Source: Coenobita brevimanus (lineage: Eukaryota; Arthropoda; Malacostraca; Decapoda; Coenobitidae). Taken from it: a DNA stretch of 64,000 nucleotides. The DNA lies in assembly GCA_032717465.1 (NCBI GenBank), contig CM064681.1, forward strand, positions 18,043,565 through 18,107,564, written 5' to 3'. The notes beneath the pieces were generated by a model. The model was not told the DNA's origin. It made no database searches and saw only the letters and a list, made by a program, of their open reading frames with translations. This document shows, one piece after another, positions 46,552 to 56,119 of this stretch. The position numbers and the translations under genes were made by a program. Position 1 is the first letter of the stretch. The number at the start of each line of letters is the position of its first letter.

Positions 46552-46583
<32 letters not shown>

Positions 46584-46624
46584 TATATATATATATATAT
46601 ATAGTATATATATATATATATATA
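46552..46624. repeat. (TA)n microsatellite
   Basis: TA with two GTATA interruptions. Confidence 0.97.
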
Positions 46625-47440
46625 TTGGAGGGACACACGTTACATGCGTTTGTAGAAATATATTTGTACGCTCCTTACTGGAAATCGAACCCTGGACCTC
46701 TTTGACAGAAGTCAGGCACTGTCACCACTCAACTACGGCGTGCTAAAGGTTGAGAACACCTGATTTTTTTGACGAACCAGATAAATCCATTATGAAGGGA
46801 TGTATTTTAATGACAACATATTAGGATTATTTCTCAGCCCCAAGCAACTCAGCAAGTGACAGAACAGTTTTAATCTATCCCAGACAAAACACGGGTGTCT
46901 GTAGATGTTGGAGAGACACACATTTCACGCATGTGTACAAATATATTTGTACGCTCCTGACTGGGAATCGAACCCTGGACCACTTAGATAGAAGTCAGGC
47001 ATTGATACCACTCGACCACTGCATGATAAAAGCTAGGAACACCTGATTTTTTGACAAACCAGGTAAATCCACTATAGAAAGATATATTTCAATTACAAAA
47101 CATTAGGATTATTTCTCAGCCCGATGCAACTCGGCAAGTGATGGAGCATTCTTAATCTATCCCGGACACAACACGAGCACCTTTAGATGTCGGAGAGACA
47201 CACAGTACACGAGTATGTATAAATATAGTTTTATGCTCCTGACTGAAAATCGAACCCTTGACCTCTTAGATGGAAGTCAGGCACTGATACGACTCGACCA
47301 CGGCGTGATGAAAGCTGAGAACACCTGATTTTTTTTTTACGAACCAGGTAAATTCATTATGGAAGCATATATCTCAGTCACAACGCATTAGGATTATTTC
47401 TGAGCCACATGCAACTCGGTAAGTGACAAAGCAGTTCGTC
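46625..47440 (-). repeat. Tandem array of tRNA-like SINE units (three units, about 283 bp each)
   Basis: Units start near 46625, 46908 and 47190 (ttggagagacacac-like word). On the minus strand each contains a tRNA-like segment: an A box of the TGGTCGAGTGG type and a B box GGTTCGATTCC, 40-45 bp apart (about 46680-46741, 46963-47030, 47245-47312). The rest of the unit (for example cattaggattatttctcagcc) is not tRNA-like. Similarity to tRNA-derived SINEs is strong, but a head-to-tail array at constant period is more like a satellite built from a SINE. Confidence 0.75.
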
Positions 47441-47844
47441 AAAAAAAGAAAAAAAAAATGTCCTAAACTCTTATCATGCCGTTGTCGAGTGGTATCAGTG
47501 CCTGACTTCAATCTAAGAGGTCCAGGGTTCGATTCTCAATCAGGGGCGTACAAATTTATTTGTACACTCGCGTGTAATGTATGTCTCTCCAACCTCTAAA
47601 GATGCTAGTGTTGTTTCTGGGATAGATTAAAACTGCTCTATCACTTGCCGAGTTGCGTGGGGCTGTGGGGCTGAGTAATAATCCTAATGTGTTGTAACTG
47701 AAATATATCCTTCCAGAATGAATTTACCTGGTTCGCCAAAAAAAAAAAAAAAAAAAAAAAAAAAAGTGTTCTCAGATTTCATCACGCCGGGCTCGAATGG
47801 TATCAGTGTCTAAGAGGTCCATGGTTCGACTCCTAGTCAGGAGC

Positions 47845-47847
<3 letters not shown>
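47441..47847 (+). repeat. Inverted tRNA-like SINE units
   Basis: The same unit in the opposite orientation. A box TGTCGAGTGG at 47483-47492, B box GGTTCGATTC at 47526-47535, body to about 47734, then an A-run (47738-47765). A second, shortened tRNA-like segment follows (47784-47840, gctcgaatggtatcagtg ... ggttcgactcc). A-runs flank it (about 47444-47459 and 47738-47765), so retroposed copies are possible. Confidence 0.7.

Positions 47848-47906
<59 letters not shown>
47848..47906. repeat. (TA)n microsatellite
   Basis: TA run between the SINE-like units and the 3' end of LINE family P copy E. Confidence 0.97.
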
Positions 47907-48247
47907 GCCTTAATCCCATACGGGGTGGCCACAAACAAATCGCCTCCATATCGCCCTGTTCCCCGCCATTTCATTGCCCTGCTCCCAGCTCACACTCCCC
48001 TCTCTCATATATCTCTCCACATCATCCTTCCATCTCATCCTTGGCCTCCCCCTCCCTCTACGCCCTCCACCTTACTGACATACACTCTCCTCGTCAGTCT
48101 CTCATTCACCATCCTCTCCACATGGCCAAACCACCTCAATGTGTTTCTCTTAAAGCTTCCTATCACATCCACATGCACACCACAACGCTCCTTCACTTCC
48201 TCATTTGCCAGTCTGTCTTTCAATGTGACTCCACATGTTCCTCTTAA
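47907..48247 (-). mobile_element. LINE family P copy E, 3' part
   Basis: Minus strand, from the shared 3' end (GGATTAAGGCGT, 47917-47906) up to LRGTCGVTLKDRLANEEV and [18 protein letters not shown]. It breaks exactly where the I-clade LINE begins; the rest of the element continues at 54614. Confidence 0.8.
48234..48247. repeat. Target-site duplication, left copy (14 bp)
   Basis: catgttcctcttaa here equals 54614-54627 exactly. It lies in family P coding sequence for the residues LRGTC. Confidence 0.9.
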
Positions 48248-48396
48248 GAAGAAGAACAATAAGAACCTAGTGCCAAAATCCAGCACAAAGCCGGATCATC
48301 GGCTACAAGTTGTGTACGTTGGGTGGGCCAGAAGAAATAGGTCAATGGAAGGAGTATATCATATCACAGATGGGGCTATTGAAAAAAGGAACGGAA

Positions 48397-50730
48397 TTAG
48401 ATGTCGGAAAGAAGACCAATAGAGGTAAGGAAGGACATGATATTATGGAGGGAAAAATACGATGACTCTCGGAGAAAGTCTGCAAGAAGGGGGGGACGTT
48501 GGAGGTGAGATAAAAATGGAAATGCAATACGTCGCTGTAGTGTGTAAAGTGGACAATCAAGGAAAATATGGTGTACAGAAAGAATGGTATTGCAACGAGT
48601 ACAAAGGGGAGGGCGATCACCAGACATCAAATAAGAGTGGGTAAGTCGTGTATGACCGATTCTGAGGCGAGCTAAAGCCGTCTCCCACCTCCTATTTCGG
48701 TGGCAAGGGGTCAACCAATGAGAAATAAACGGTTTAACAACACGTAGTTTGTTATTAGTGATAGAGTCCCAACAAGACTGCCACCGGTGCTGAAGGAAGG
48801 ATGACAGAGCAGGAAGAAGGTCAGAGACTGGAATGAGGAAGGAAGGAGAGACATCCCTGCTAACTGCCATGCGAGCCAACTGATCAGCACGTTCATTGCC
48901 TGCGATGCCCACATGTCCTGGGACCCAACAGAACTGGACTGTTTTACGACGGGAGGAGATACGGAACAACCATTCCAAGATACGAAGAACCAGAGGGTGA
49001 GAAGCCGAAGGTGACTGAAGAAGGGATAGAGCACTATATGAATCAGAGAATATCACAAATAAGGAAGAAGAGGCATGACAAATATACCGCAACGCAAACA
49101 AGAGGGCATATAATTCTGCTGTTAGAACACTTGCATAGGTAGGAAGGCTAAAATGATAATGAGTGTCAGGAAAGAGTATCGCAAATCCAACGCCAGCAGG
49201 AGTTTTTGAACCATCTGTGTATATAGGGACTGCAGAGGAATGTTGGGAGAGATGGTCTGAAAACCGAGAACGAAGAATGAAAGGAGGAGAATTGGACTTG
49301 GAATAAGGAGAAATGGAAGAACAAATGTGGGGTCGAGGAAGTAACCATGGAGGAAAAAGACAAGTGCGGAAAGGAAAAACATTACTAACAGTAAGAGAGG
49401 AGCGCGAGAGAAGAGTACGGGTTCGAACTGCAAATGGTGGCTTGGTCCTAGGAGTGGAAAATATGCCTGGGTCAGGACTGGGAGGAAGTAGAGAAGGGGT
49501 ATGAGGAAAACAGTGCAACTTAGCATAGGTGCGAAGAGAAAGAAGAGCGCGACGACGGAAGAGTGATGGAACTCCTGATTCAGCATACAGACTCTCAACT
49601 GGGGAGGACTTAAAGGCACCAAGAGCTAGACGCAAACCATAATGATGTACAGAATCAAGTTGTTGGAGGACGGTGTCTGAAGCAGAAGAATAGACTTGGC
49701 AAGCATAGTCAAGTTTGGAGAGAACGAGAACAATATGGAGGCGAAGGAGAGTAGCTCGATCAGCACCCCACGACACATGAGACAAAGTTTGCAAGAGACG
49801 GAGGCGTTGCAAGGCTGAGGTTTTCAAGGAGGTAATATGATCCTTCCAAGTAAGACGGGAATCGAAAAGAAGGCCAAGAAAGGAAGCGGAGGTTTTGTAC
49901 GGGAGAGGAGAGCCATAAAGAAAAAGAGGTGGTTGAGGAATATGATGAGAACGATTAAAAGTAATAGCATGAGACTTAAGAGGAGAGAACCGAAAGCCAT
50001 GAGAAGTGGCCCATTCTGAGGCAGCCGAAACTGCACGTTGAATAAGAGCACCAAGGGCAGAGATGTCAGGATTTGAGGCATATATTGCAAAATCATCAAC
50101 ATACAAAGAAGAACGGACACCAACTGGAAGACAAGAAACAATCCCATTAATTGCTAATAAAAATAGAGTAGTGCTAAGAACACTGCCTTGGGGAACACCT
50201 TCGTATTGTGGAAATGAGTCTGAATAGGTATGTTGAACACGGACTCTAAAGAAACGAGTTGATAGAAAATTCTTTAAAAAGACACCAAGGTTACCATCAA
50301 TACCACAAGAGCGAACTGTGCTTAAAATATGGTAGCGCCAGGCTGTGTCATAAGCTTTCTCAAGGTCGAAGAACACTGCGATAACAGATTGTTGAGTGGC
50401 AAAGGCTGAACGGATATAAGTCTCAAGATTTAGGAGGGGAGTTAAGGTGCCGCGAGCTTTTCGAAAACCAAATTGTGAAGAAGACAAAAGTTGCTTGGAT
50501 TCTAGGAGCCACATAAGGCGATGATTTACCATACACTCAAACAATTTGCAAAGACAGCTAGTAAGAGCAATGGGGCGATAATCTTGAGGGACATGGCCTT
50601 GCTTTCCCGGTTTAAGAAATGGGAGAATGACAGCATCACGAAATGAGGGGGGAAGAACACCCTCTGTCCAGATACGATTATAAATAGTTATTAATAAGGC
50701 CATGGCCCGATGGGAAAGGTGACGGAGCAT
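48397..50730 (-). CDS. I-clade LINE ORF2, RT and RNase H part (777 codons, open)
   Basis: RT: LPPSFRDAVILPFLKPGK, YRPIALTSCLCKLFE, SSQFGFRKARGTL, FFDLEKAYDTAW (catalytic Asp), YEGVPQGSVLSTTLF, SSLYVDDFAIYAS (YVDD box), and thumb NRSHHIPQPPLFLYG. RNase H: PIYTDGSKTPAGVGF (Asp), LTAELYALLFALR (Glu), FSDSYSALSLLQS (Asp), VPGHVGIAGNERADQLA (His/Asp). The C-terminal zinc finger is CTRCNTILSVHHIFLDC. The M at 50730 follows the frameshift; the natural start is the upstream endonuclease. No stop interrupts RT or RNase H, so the enzyme core is potentially intact. Confidence 0.85.
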   Translation of the reverse strand: MLRHLSHRAMALLITIYNRIWTEGVLPPSFRDAVILPFLKPGKQGHVPQDYRPIALTSCLCKLFECMVNHRLMWLLESKQLLSSSQFGFRKARGTLTPLLNLETYIRSAFATQQSVIAVFFDLEKAYDTAWRYHILSTVRSCGIDGNLGVFLKNFLSTRFFRVRVQHTYSDSFPQYEGVPQGSVLSTTLFLLAINGIVSCLPVGVRSSLYVDDFAIYASNPDISALGALIQRAVSAASEWATSHGFRFSPLKSHAITFNRSHHIPQPPLFLYGSPLPYKTSASFLGLLFDSRLTWKDHITSLKTSALQRLRLLQTLSHVSWGADRATLLRLHIVLVLSKLDYACQVYSSASDTVLQQLDSVHHYGLRLALGAFKSSPVESLYAESGVPSLFRRRALLSLRTYAKLHCFPHTPSLLPPSPDPGIFSTPRTKPPFAVRTRTLLSRSSLTVSNVFPFRTCLFPPWLLPRPHICSSISPYSKSNSPPFILRSRFSDHLSQHSSAVPIYTDGSKTPAGVGFAILFPDTHYHFSLPTYASVLTAELYALLFALRYICHASSSLFVIFSDSYSALSLLQSPSASHPLVLRILEWLFRISSRRKTVQFCWVPGHVGIAGNERADQLARMAVSRDVSPSFLIPVSDLLPALSSFLQHRWQSCWDSITNNKLRVVKPFISHWLTPCHRNRRWETALARLRIGHTRLTHSYLMSGDRPPLCTRCNTILSVHHIFLDCPLYTLQRRIAFPFLSHLQRPPLLADFLRESSYFSLHNIMSFLTSIGLLSDI

Positions 50731-50746
50731 ATTATAGTGTATGCCA

Positions 50747-52162
50747 TCAGGACCCTCGCAAGTGTTCTAACAGACGAAGGGCAGAGGTCAATTCATGGAG
50801 TGTGAATGGCGCGTTATATGACTGACTAGACGACAGCTTGAAGACAACAGGCGTACATTCAGTAGCAGCTTTAAGGGTATGAAATTCAGGTGAGAGATGA
50901 GAGCCGCTACTAACATTACTGAAGTGACGACCTAAGCCATTAGCAACTAGATGAGCATCTGCTACTGACTCTCCATCTAAGTGTAGGACAGGGGAGGGCA
51001 TAGGAAGATGTTTACCCGCTATTTTGCGTATACGTTTCCAGACGGATGCAATGGGTGTATTGGTAGTAATGGTGGAAACGTATGACCTCCAGTTACGGCG
51101 TTTAGCCTGTTTAACAATCTTTCGAAGACGGGCACGGGCCTTTTTAAACAGCAGAAATGCATTCTGTTCATCCGCAGTGTTGCGTTTGCGTAGGTAACTC
51201 TTCCAACGTGCACGTTTAACACGGAGTGCTACAGTACAGTCTGAATCCCACCAAGGTACACATTTAGAAGTAAAAGGACGGGACGACCTAGGGATCGCGG
51301 TCAAAGCTGCACCAAGAATTAATTCATTAAAATAAGTGAGCATATCTAAAATAGTAGAGAATGAAGAAGGAGGTACAGTAGGAACAGTCAGAGAAGTAAA
51401 TGACGGCCAGTCAGCTTTCAGGAAACACCATCGAGGGGGTCTGAGTACAGGACGATATGTGGTAAGAGTAAGTTTGATTGGAAAGTGGTCACTATATAAA
51501 ACGTCTGAAAGAACAGACCAATGGAAATCTAGGGAAAGAGAAGGGGAGCATAGGGAGAGATCAAGACAGGAAAAAGTGTGAGTTCTAGAGTCAAAATGTG
51601 TATAAGTTCCCGTATTCAGGATGGATAAATCGTTATTAAAAATAAAAGATTCAAGGTGGCGGCCACGCAAATTTGTAACATCATCGCCCCACAAAGCATG
51701 GCGACAGTTAAAATCTCCCATTAATAAAATTGGAGTGGGTAATTGTGATAATAAAAGGGTTAAAGCTGGGAAATCAATAGGTTGGGAGGGAGAGAAATAT
51801 ACAGACACTATCGTAATCCACTGTTCGAGAAAAACACGAACAAAATGACATGGAACAGTGGTGTGAAGCGACAGATATTCTAATGGGACTGTGTTATGAA
51901 CTACAATGGCGGAAACAGGAAGAGAAGCAGGAGAAAACAAGAAACAATAGTCAGGTATGGGTACTGGTGGGGAAGACAAACGGAGTTCTTGTAAACAGAC
52001 TATTGAAGGATGGTGAATTGAAAGTAGATAACGTAGATCATTGCGGTGGGCCATGAAACTTCGCATGTTCCATTGTAACAGAGACATATTAAAATTGTAT
52101 AACACTAAAAAGTACAATAAAAGAACTAAAAGTAAAATCAAAGAAAAGTAAAAGGTTACCAA
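50747..52162 (-). CDS. I-clade LINE ORF2, endonuclease part (471 codons, open)
   Basis: After a hydrophobic stretch that may lie before the true start, the endonuclease reads LLQWNMRSFMAHRNDL, CLQELRLSS (catalytic Glu), VSVYFSPSQP, LLMGDFNCRHALWG (Asp/Asn), LNTGTYTHFD, SCLDLSLCSP and DVLYSDHFPIKLTL (SDH). A basic linker with VPWWDSDCTVALRVKRARW follows. The first Met near the endonuclease core is NMSLLQWNMRS (about 52085). The frame ends at a stop right where the RT begins (LLEHLRGS). One nucleotide change would continue into GPDGIHYNML, so this is ORF2 split by a frameshift at about 50747. All endonuclease motifs are intact. Confidence 0.8.
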   Translation of the reverse strand: MVTFYFSLILLLVLLLYFLVLYNFNMSLLQWNMRSFMAHRNDLRYLLSIHHPSIVCLQELRLSSPPVPIPDYCFLFSPASLPVSAIVVHNTVPLEYLSLHTTVPCHFVRVFLEQWITIVSVYFSPSQPIDFPALTLLLSQLPTPILLMGDFNCRHALWGDDVTNLRGRHLESFIFNNDLSILNTGTYTHFDSRTHTFSCLDLSLCSPSLSLDFHWSVLSDVLYSDHFPIKLTLTTYRPVLRPPRWCFLKADWPSFTSLTVPTVPPSSFSTILDMLTYFNELILGAALTAIPRSSRPFTSKCVPWWDSDCTVALRVKRARWKSYLRKRNTADEQNAFLLFKKARARLRKIVKQAKRRNWRSYVSTITTNTPIASVWKRIRKIAGKHLPMPSPVLHLDGESVADAHLVANGLGRHFSNVSSGSHLSPEFHTLKAATECTPVVFKLSSSQSYNAPFTLHELTSALRLLEHLRGS

Positions 52163-52221
52163 AAATTTACAAAGAATAAAATATGGTAAAAAACGAATTT
52201 ATGTTGAAAGGGTATCACACA

Positions 52222-54188
52222 TCACCGGGTTGGTTCAATAGTAGGAATAGGAGCAGAGTGTGGAAGAAGTGAATGAGTAGGACAGTCGCTATAGCCTGGT
52301 GGCATAGGGAGGGATAAAGGAGAGGGATTAGAACATGAAAGAGGGGCAGAAGGGGAAGGAGGGATGGGAGTGGGAGGAAGATCGGAAGGAGCTGAATGGA
52401 CTTCTGCTGTATGACGTATTTTTGGGGGACTCAGTGGTTCTTGTAAAGGAGTTGCTAAGTATTCCATGATATCTGAGAGAGTTTCACTCTCGGCACCTGT
52501 TGATTGTGTCATCTATGGTGTTGACAGGGGAGCTGGAACTGGTTGTGAAGTGGTTTGAGGAGTCCGGATAGGGTTGGAACTAGCTGATCGTTGGGTTGAG
52601 ACAGGGATCTTTGTTGTTGGTGTCACGGAGGGCGAAGGACGAGTAATTCGCATTTTACGAGTTGGGGGAGAGTGTGTGGGTTTTGTGGTACCCTTGGTAT
52701 CCGATGTGGTGGGAGGCAGCCCACGTTTGCCAGAGGCAGGCAGACGGCGGGCATCACGCTGTGGCAGAGGAAGTAACTGTTGGTGTTGGGAAGAGGATGA
52801 GCGGGGTGGAGCAGCAGAACTGGAAGGGCGATGGGGAAGAGAGGGGAGTGGACAACGGAAGTGACAAGGAGGAGGTAGGAGTGGAAGAGTCTAGGACAGA
52901 GAAAGAGTTGGAAACAGAAACTGAAGGGGCCTGAGAGTAGGAGGCAGAACAAGAGGAGGGAGAAGGGGAGGTGGAAGAGGGGAGAGTAGAGACAGATGGA
53001 GAGGAGACAATAGTGACAGTCAGAGGGGTAGGTGAAGAGGAGGTATGAGTAGGGACAGGAAAAGTGGTTGAAATAGTAGAGGAGCTGGTGGCTGGCGATA
53101 CCAAGGGGACAGGTGTGTCGGATAAGGGGATGGTAGAAAAGCAGTTAGAGTGTGTCGTGGTTGTAGTATGGTAGGACTGAGAGGTGGCAGAGGTAGTGGA
53201 AATAGGCCGGGCCACTCGAGCATAGGTAACACGGGGGGAGAATCCTAAATCACGGGCACATTGACGGGCTGCACGGAGGGAGAGACCTTCTTTCCAGCGA
53301 ATCCTTGCGACTTCCGATTCAAAAATGTATTCTGGACAGTTCCGGGACGAGGCAGCATGAGAACCTTGGCAGTTCGGGCAGACTTGGTTCTGTGCTACGC
53401 AGGCTAAGGAGGTGTGGCCGGGTTGGGCGCAGGTTGGGCACACTGCCTCTGACCTGCAGTATTTAGCTGGGTGGCCGTAGCGCCAACAAGAAGAGCACTG
53501 TCGAGGACGAGGCGTATATTCTTTGACTGTAAGTCGTGTACCACCAATGATGAGAGAGGCAGGTAAATCGTGGTCTTTAAAGATTATTTTGGCAATGTTG
53601 GCGGAGTACTTGCGGCGCCCTTGGGGGGGAAGTGTGTAGCACTGAACAGATATTATTGGTAGTTGTTGTGCAGACAAGATTGCTTGGATGTCTGCGGAAC
53701 ATTCTGAGAAGTTACGATCTCCAATTGTTATGTATGAGGGAATGAGAACAGTTCCAGTACTAGAGTTTAATTGGAGATCTGGAGTTGCTGAGATGGGATG
53801 GCCAGAGGGATCGGTGAGCGACCTCACCTTCTCAGCCTGTGCAGCAGTTTTAACGGTCAAGAGGCGGTCTCCATTTGGTCGTGATGTAAAAGTGACGTCG
53901 GGACCTATTTGTTGAAGGAGAGAGATGGAGGGTGAGGTCATTTGTTGTGGGTTCAATGTTGAAAAATTTTGGCCATGTCTGGCGACCAAAAATTGATGTT
54001 ATTGTTGGAGGGTTTGGAAAGAGGGGAGGGGGAAGGAGAGGGGGGGGAGAAGAAGAAACAGAAGGATAGGAAGAGGAAGAAAGAGGCGGAAAAGTAGGGG
54101 GAGGGGGATCCGCCTGACCGGGAGAAGGTTTTGGAGGAGCATCTCCCGTTGCTCCTTGGGGTTTATTTATAATTTCATTATTGGCCAT
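52222..54188 (-). pseudogene. I-clade LINE ORF1 (Gag-like, three CCHC knuckles)
   Basis: Starts MANNEIINKPQGATGD at 54188, a Pro/Ser-rich N-terminus. It shifts frame near 53985 into an open frame (to 52754) beginning about GPDVTFTSRPNGDR. Nucleic-acid-binding segment: CYTLPPQGRRKYSANI, then GGTRLTVKEYTPRPRQ. The knuckles follow: CSSCWRYGHPAKYC, CPTCAQPGHTSLAC and CPNCQGSHAASSRNC (about 53505-53340). A long Ser/Thr/Pro-rich tail is next. A further frameshift near 52870 and a stop near 52512 interrupt the tail, which reads on to MTQSTGAESETLSD and 52222. Its role would be binding element RNA in an RNP. Confidence 0.75.
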
Positions 54189-54450
54189 GGTGAGCCTAAT
54201 TATTTAAGCGGGAATTAACTAGTCCACTCCTGAGAGCCCGAGTCAAGAGTAAGGGTGAAAGAAACAAGGGCTACCGTACCCATGGTTCCCTGAGGCCGTT
54301 TGCGACTGACATAAAAGAGACAGCCTTGCATCCCATCAGCACGGCTCTCACACCTTAGGAAGGTGAGAAGAAAGAAAATAAAAGAAGAAAAGAGAAGAAA
54401 AAGGACCAAGCAAAATTAGTAGGGCCAAGGACTGGGACCCAAGGGTGGGG

Positions 54451-54518
54451 GAAGCAGGGTATAGGAGGAAGCAGGGTATAGGAGGAAGCAGGGTATAGGA
54501 GGAAGCAGGGTATAGGGG
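54451..54518 (-). repeat. 17-bp minisatellite in the LINE 5' UTR (four units)
   Basis: Plus-strand unit gaagcagggtataggag at 54451, 54468, 54485 and 54502, with a diverged fifth unit at 54520. It lies about 100 bp inside the 5' end of the I-clade LINE. Confidence 0.9.
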
Positions 54519-54613
54519 GGAAGAAGGGCATAGGGAAACCACCCCCACCATCAGGTCCCAGCCCCAGACCCCTGAGCCCCCCCACGACTACAACGGGCTT
54601 GGTGTTGGGGGGG

Positions 54614-55625
54614 CATGTTCCTCTTAAATAACTCATTTCCACTGCTTCCACTCTTGACTTATGTCCCACCAACAAGGTCCATACTTCACTTCCGTACATT
54701 AGAGTTGATATCACAATACTGTCATGTAGTAACTTTTTCATTACCATGCTCACTTCCCTGTTTCTTATCACTGCCTTCAAGGAACTAGCAAACTTTCTTC
54801 CTTGTTGCACCCTTTCAAGCACTTCACCATCTAAACTTCCATCCTTACTCATCACACTACCCAAGAACTTAAATGTACTCACATTTTCCATTTCCTCCTC
54901 ATCCAACCTCACTGCACATTCACTGATTTCACATCTCTCGAAGACCATAATTTTACTCTTCCCTACATTCACCTTTAGATTCCGTTTCTTACAACTCCCA
55001 AACTCATCCACCAAGCCTTGCAGCTCTCCTTCGTCTTCACTTAACAACACAGTATCATCTGCAAACAACGGTACATTGAGTTTCCAATCGCTGCCCTCTC
55101 TCGCTAGAGCCGCTCCAACATCCACTGCCCTACCTTGTCTCTCTTTTGTAGCCCCATCCATATACAGATTGAACAACCACGGAGACATGACACATCCTTC
55201 CTTCAATAGAAAAATTCACTCAGCTCACTATCCACTGAAGCTGCAGCTTTAGCACCCTCATACATACTCGTCACGGCCTTCAGTATCTTCCCATCTACTC
55301 CATATATTCTTAATACTTTCCACAATCCTTGTCTATCCCCCCTCTTGTATGCTTTTTGCAAATCCATGATGGCCACATACTTCTTTCCTTTCTCTAGAAA
55401 CTTTTCCACCAAAGATCTACGAATGAAAATCTGATCTACACAACCTTTTCCCTTCCTAAAACCTCCCTGTTCTTCTCCAGCTAATGCCTCTGTTTTTTCC
55501 CCAACTCTGTCAGTACGTGTCCTACCACAGAATTTTCCTATTACACTAAGATGACAAATGCCCCTATGATTATCACACACTTCTTTTTCCCCTTTTCCTT
55601 TGTGCAGGGGAATATTTATACCTAC
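54614..55625 (-). mobile_element. LINE family P copy E, 5' part (RT)
   Basis: Minus strand, continuing the copy split by the I-clade LINE. Reads CDNHRGICHLSVIGKF, EEQGGFRKGKGCVDQIF, IMDLQKAYKRGDRQGLW (55350-55300), YGVDGKILKAVTSMYEGAK, stop, MKEGCVMSPWLFNLYMDG, LFADDTVLLSEDEGEL (55070-55020) and KVNVGKSKIMVFER. It reaches MSYLRGTC at the insertion. The first 14 bp (54614-54627) are the right copy of the target duplication. Truncated near 55625 against the next LINE. Confidence 0.8.
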
Positions 55626-55875
55626 AATCCAAAGTTAATATTATTGCCATCACCGAATTTTACAAACCAAAGGTAATACAAAGTACAGGCACAGTCTGTC
55701 GAGCAACAGCTCCCTGACAGACTGATTTATATATACATAATATATAATACAGGCAACCTTAATATCCTAATTTACAATGATAGCACTTCAATTTCAATAA
55801 TGATATTTTTAATTCAATTTACTTGAGATCAACTGTAGAAATGAATGGCACAGACCGATAAATTCTGTAAAGTAC

Positions 55876-56118
55876 TTAAATAAAGTCTAACCATCTTCTT
55901 AAAATAGATATATTATTAGTATGAAACAAGATCTTAATATTTACTGGTAGTGCATTCCATATAAGTGGACCATTGCATATAATACTATTCTTAAAAAGAG
56001 TTGTGTGGAACCTTGGACACTGTAGATTTAAATTATTTCCTCTTGTGCTATACTGGCGGTCAATAAATTTAAAGATTTGAGTATCAGGATTCCCTATGGT
56101 TCTGAATATTAACAACAA
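55876..56118 (-). pseudogene. LINE C-terminal domain (80 codons open)
   Basis: Reads NLNLQCPRFHTTLFKNSI, then GPLIWNALPVNIK and SILRRWLDFI ending at a normal-looking stop. The G-P-x-I/L-WN-x-LP pattern closes CR1/L2-type ORF2 proteins. Confidence 0.65.
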
Positions 56119-56119
56119 C

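Larger units (their letters stand above)
48248..54613 (-). mobile_element. Nearly complete I-clade LINE (6.37 kb)
   Basis: Bounded by a perfect 14-bp target duplication. On the minus strand it has a C-rich 5' UTR with a 17-bp minisatellite, ORF1 with three CCHC zinc knuckles, and ORF2 with endonuclease, RT and RNase H. A short 3' UTR ends TTCTTATTGTTCTTCTTC with no poly(A). ORF1 followed by APE-RT-RNase H is the I-clade plan (family knowledge). Visible lesions are about two frameshifts and one stop in or after ORF1 and one frameshift in ORF2, few for 6 kb. The intact target duplication and complete 5' end indicate a recent full-length insertion. Confidence 0.85.

Noticed and set aside
46680..47840. 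tRNA genes
   Set aside because: A and B boxes are present, but the segments lack a full cloverleaf and are embedded in a repeated unit, so they are SINE heads.
51336..52056. Plus-strand ORFs within the I-clade LINE
   Set aside because: Antisense shadows of the intact endonuclease frame on the minus strand.
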